DNA from: Tubiluchus corallicola
Lineage: Eukaryota > Priapulida > Priapulimorpha > Priapulimorphida > Tubiluchidae
Direction: 5' to 3'
Assembly: GCA_030141605.1 (NCBI GenBank)
Contig: JAQGDQ010000892.1
Location: 7,501 to 27,500 of the forward strand
DNA length: 20,000 bases
In this document: positions 16,991 through 20,000 of the stretch, one piece after another
Position numbering within the stretch: position 1 is the first letter of the stretch
Layout of the letters: the number at the start of each line of letters is the position of its first letter
Program-made: the position numbers and the translations under genes
The notes under the pieces: generated by a model
Told to the model about the DNA's origin: nothing
What the model saw: the letters and a program-made list of their open reading frames with translations, nothing else
Database searches by the model: none

Positions 16991-17681
16991 GCCAACATTG
17001 CCATGCGACTGTAAGTAGTGCAACTACACACTTGCATTGTTTTTTTACTCGCCCCTAGATGGCAGGCAAAAAATTTCTCAGTCACCATAGCAACGCCAAC
17101 TTTAGCAACGCCCATTCCGGCAGTGTGATGTTAGAGGCTACAGCAGGACAATGGACATATCAGCTGCGTGTCACAAACACCATACCAGCCTATTGTTCCA
17201 GCTAAGCAGTGGCTTGCTGCTGTGTGAAATTTTACATAATTTTTTTACAAATATAATTAGTTTATGTCCTCCATTTGCATAAATAACATATTCCAGCTGG
17301 ATATTTCATTAGCTATTTGAAGATGCTTTTGTTTAAGTAGGCAATTATTTTAACTACTACAGGAAAATCTCCCGGCACATAACGAAAAACGTTTCATTTG
17401 TTGAACAAAACAGCATAAAACACTTAATAAATTTACTGAAAATGCAAAGAACCCAAAAATGATCTTGACACAAAAATGCGATCATTAAAAAGCTTAAGAA
17501 CGCCTCTTAATAGATCCATTGGCTGTTTTTACCAGCAAATACTCAATTGTAACAAAATTAATGCATATTGTGTGGAAAGTGAAATTTCTCAATGGTCAGC
17601 AAGTTAATCAGACACAACAATGAAACTTGAAATTGCACTATTTGCCGTCACATGGCACTTCAGATTAGTTTGAGGTAAAGG
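16991..17681. other. AT-rich unique DNA
   Basis: No gene or repeat is recognised except the X-box-like site at 17081-17094 and the local repetition of TAGCAACGCC just after it. Confidence 0.4.
17081..17094. promoter_or_regulatory. RFX X-box-like palindrome, second site
   Basis: GTCACCATAGCAAC fits GTNRCC-N2-RGYAAC exactly. A half-site-like TAGCAACGCC follows about 15 bp downstream. No adjacent gene can be recognised. Confidence 0.35.
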
Positions 17682-18140
17682 TAGAGGTGGACAAACCAAA
17701 CCGATTCGTAATGCATCTGTTACCGAATTATCGGTTTTCATAAAAATCGGCACGTAATTTTGATAAGAGACCGGCAGTTTTAGCTCTCTGATTCGACTGC
17801 AAAAGCACTTGTGAAGAAAGACGAAGTCCTCTTTGACATTAGCAACTGCTGTTTGACTTGTTTCTAAATAAATCAGAAGTTTTTTCTCTCGATTAGCTGA
17901 ACTGAAAGTTCGCCTTTGTTTTCCTAATTAGTAAACGCCATCAGTTGTTAGAAAATTACGAGACCAATTGCTCCTAATTATCCAAAGTATTCAGCAAAAG
18001 CGCTGCGCTTGAAAATCAATTAGCTAATGACGAGAGGACTTTAACACGATTTGAGCTGCACGTTGAAGGTGGAATAACTTAATCTCAGCTGAAGCAAATG
18101 AGGAGTGTTTTGCAAATACTGTAAAATCCATGAAGAAAAT
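17682..18140 (+). mobile_element. Possible decayed hAT transposon 5' part
   Basis: TAGAGGTGGACAAACC at 17682 has the form of a hAT end (TAGAGGTGGGCAAACC-like). It is followed by repeated CCGATT/ATCGGTTTT/AATCGGC words that look like subterminal repeats. Near 18070-18130 two frames together give a tryptophan, an acidic linker and CKYC (18111-18122), reminiscent of the first half of a BED zinc finger, broken by a frameshift and stops. No 3' end or transposase core is visible. Tentative. Confidence 0.25.
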
Positions 18141-18855
18141 TCAGCATCTTAGTAAGTAAGTACAACATCTTAATTTGCCATAACATACACTCATAACTCG
18201 GTTTACCGGAGAAAAGTGGGGAGACCTCGGTCCGAATTTGCCAACTGTCGGTATTTTCCGATACTAAGCTAATACAGTAGACTCACGGCAATGTAGAATC
18301 AATCACCAAATTGTCTCAAAAACGTCTTGTACCTGCCGCTTCTTGCAAAAGTATATAAAAGTGTCAGTGCAATAGTATATTTATCTGTATATATATATCT
18401 GTACATATTGTAATTTTTTTCGTAACTAGTTCTAGTGGCCTACCATAAGCTAGCTTCTTAGGTCTCTAGCGCAGAATTCATGAATTGTATCATAATTTTG
18501 TATTAACAAAAACTGATTATCGATGCACATGTAATGTATATGTATATGTTTATTGCGAAATATAAAAACTGTCGGCAATTGACTCAACTAACTCCGCATA
18601 ATTGACTCTATATTTTTATACGTAGAGATACACGTGGTTACACTTACGTACGTGATGTAAACAAAGTGACGGCCTGCCAACTAGCGGTCAGCTCGCGAAA
18701 CAACGGACTGTGTCCGTAATATGTGGGAATTTTAACAGTCAAGATTCTGTCCGAATTTTCCGATATCCTTAAAAGAGAGGTCGGGCAAACTGAGATATGG
18801 GAACATTGAGAGTCATAACAAAATATCAGTGAAAGTTTTGTGATACTTGAAATAG
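18141..18855. other. AT-rich unique DNA with related TCCGAATTT motifs
   Basis: GTCCGAATTTGCC with CGGTATTTTCCGATACT (about 18231-18265) and TGTCCGAATTTTCCGATATC (about 18748-18768) are similar and in the same orientation. They lie about 500 bp apart, around a TA-CAGTAGACTC word at 18273. This may be another decayed DNA transposon. No gene is seen. Confidence 0.3.
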
Positions 18856-19157
18856 CAAAAAACGTACAGTGTAGGAGGTAAATGCATCAGTGCATAATCA
18901 AAACTACTTGTGCACAAAATAAAACATAACTTAAAGCTTAAATTTTTAGTACAAGTTTTGGTACAACATGGACTATCTTACAGTAGCGCTGTACTTGAAT
19001 TTTTGCTTTGCAAACACGAGCAACACGCTCATGGAATGTTTTTCCTTTTGAAAATTATTGGCAATGAGTTTACTGTATTATTGGTGGTAAAATGTATAGT
19101 TTTTACATTACTTGGAAATGGGGGTAGGATATGAAAAATCATCCTGTCTTCCTTTAA
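18856..19157 (+). mobile_element. Family B copy 3, 5'-truncated and internally deleted
   Basis: It aligns with the 3' half of copy 1 through words such as TAGCGCTGTACTT, GCAAACACG and TATGAAAAATCATCCTGTCT. It ends at CCT followed by TTAA (19154-19157), the same 3' boundary as copies 1 and 2. About 72 bp present in the other copies is missing after GAAAATTATT. The left boundary is approximate. Confidence 0.6.
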
Positions 19158-19366
19158 AGGACAAGAAAAGGGGCACCTAACGTAGTTTTCAGGTTTAAAA
19201 ATTATATTACTTTACAGCAATTTTATGCGTATATCGTACTTGCGTTGAAAGGATTTTTGGTTTGTTTTCATTTTAAATCTCCCGCAATACTATTCCGATA
19301 GCGCCATTACATGACGTCATATAGGCACAACGTAAATCAGGGGAAGAAAAGGAAATGTTAAATTAT
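19158..19366. other. Spacer between family B copy 3 and family A copy 2
   Basis: AT-rich spacer containing a TGACGTCA palindrome (CRE-type) at 19312-19319. The other exact TGACGTCA noted in the window is in element C. Confidence 0.35.
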
Positions 19367-19824
19367 GTCCCAAAAAAAACCTTCCATGCAAATCTATAGC
19401 ATTTCATTTACCTACCGGAAAGAATCATGTAACTAGAAAACAAAATTATTAATTATTTAAAATGTTTTCACCAATTGGTAAAATGTCGCTGATTCACATT
19501 CCAGGGTGCACCACTCACTAACCAAATACCTATTTTTAATCTTATTGACAAGATACAGTAACTTTAAATTTACCTAGTTAGCGACGTGTGCGCTACGAAT
19601 GCTCTCAATATTTTTTCAAAACTTACATTAATGTTATCTAAACTTGTTTCAAATGGCTTAACGACAAAATGGCTGCGTCGAACGGTCATCGCGGGAGTTT
19701 AAATTTAATGTTTATACAGCGTTACTGCCAACACAAGCCCTGTATGCAAAAAGGCATGATGTAAGTGATATAAAATTTCAAAACGAATTTTTAAGCATTA
19801 AGAAAGTGGAGGGTTTTCTTGTGC
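19367..19824 (+). mobile_element. Family A inverted-repeat element, copy 2
   Basis: A 458-bp copy in the same orientation as 223-659. The left end GTCCCAAAAAAAACCTTCCA (19367-19386) pairs with the reverse complement of the right end, GCACAAGAAAACCCTCCA (19807-19824). The 3' 230 bp matches copy 1 closely. The 5' half is more diverged, with short indels. There is no coding potential. Confidence 0.6.
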
Positions 19825-20000
19825 TTTGAGTCTAAAACAGCCTCATTACTTGCAGTTCTTTGCTAATGGTGACTTCTAGTAGAGTCTCAGCGCTGAGATC
19901 CTGCGTAAGTTATTGTTGTATTGCGTGTTTGTAGATGTCTATTGACTAGTGATCATGTAAATGAATCTTCGCTGATTCATGTTTAACTCAAGGTTGTTGT
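19825..20000. other. Unique DNA, no feature seen
   Basis: No repeat or coding signal is visible before the window ends. Confidence 0.4.

Noticed and set aside
16919-18280. A complete Tigger-like element between the two CAGTAG words
   Set aside because: The two words are in direct, not inverted, orientation, and no transposase frame lies between them.

Overview
The window reads as nuclear DNA from a metazoan. It is AT-rich, has no tRNA or rRNA gene, shows no bacterial-style dense coding, and is packed with eukaryotic repeats: degenerate TTAGGG-type telomere-like arrays, a tRNA-derived SINE remnant, a decayed non-LTR retrotransposon end, small inverted-repeat DNA elements, micro- and minisatellites. 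The phylum cannot be fixed from the sequence. I find no intact host gene. The only recognisable protein-coding homology is a frameshifted LINE reverse-transcriptase C-terminus on the minus strand (about 6076-6517). Most longer open frames lie in tandem repeats whose period is a multiple of three, or in dispersed repeats.

Layout. 1-900: a small inverted-repeat element (family A, copy 1) and a partial second copy. 900-2320: AT-rich unique DNA with two identical ATCACGTGAT palindromes and a TTCAA-rich stretch. 2323-2810: three tandem 163-bp units. 3061-3265: ATT/ATC/GTC microsatellite. 3578-4193: family B, copy 1, bounded by TTAA. 4643-5193: telomere-like array in TTAGGG orientation, organised into 87- and 57-bp higher-order units. 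5206-5345: SINE remnant, then a family B 3' end. 5609-5925: 29/28-bp minisatellite. 6076-6517: LINE fragment. 6605-7200: telomere-like array in the opposite orientation (CCCTAA) with ~125-bp monomers paired into ~254-bp dimers. 7276-7458: possible Harbinger-like MITE. 7744-8774: 57-bp minisatellite, about 18 copies.

9189-9743: a third TTAA-bounded element (C) whose 18-bp terminal inverted repeats match those of family B. 9924-10080: 42-bp minisatellite. 11690-12040: AGC/TAG triplet array. 12915-13244: three nearly identical ~111-bp units. 13516-14019: a well-delimited 488-bp hAT-like MITE with 35-bp terminal inverted repeats and a near-perfect 8-bp target duplication. 14296-14970: family B copy 2 inside a short direct duplication. 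14970-18850: mostly unique AT-rich DNA with weak DNA-transposon end signatures and one RFX X-box-like site. 18856-19157: family B copy 3. 19367-19824: family A copy 2.

Nothing here works together as a pathway. The region is best described as intergenic or heterochromatin-like repeat-rich DNA. The points most worth following are the opposed telomere-like arrays, the TTAA-bounded families B and C with a shared terminal inverted repeat, and the cleanly resolved hAT-like MITE.
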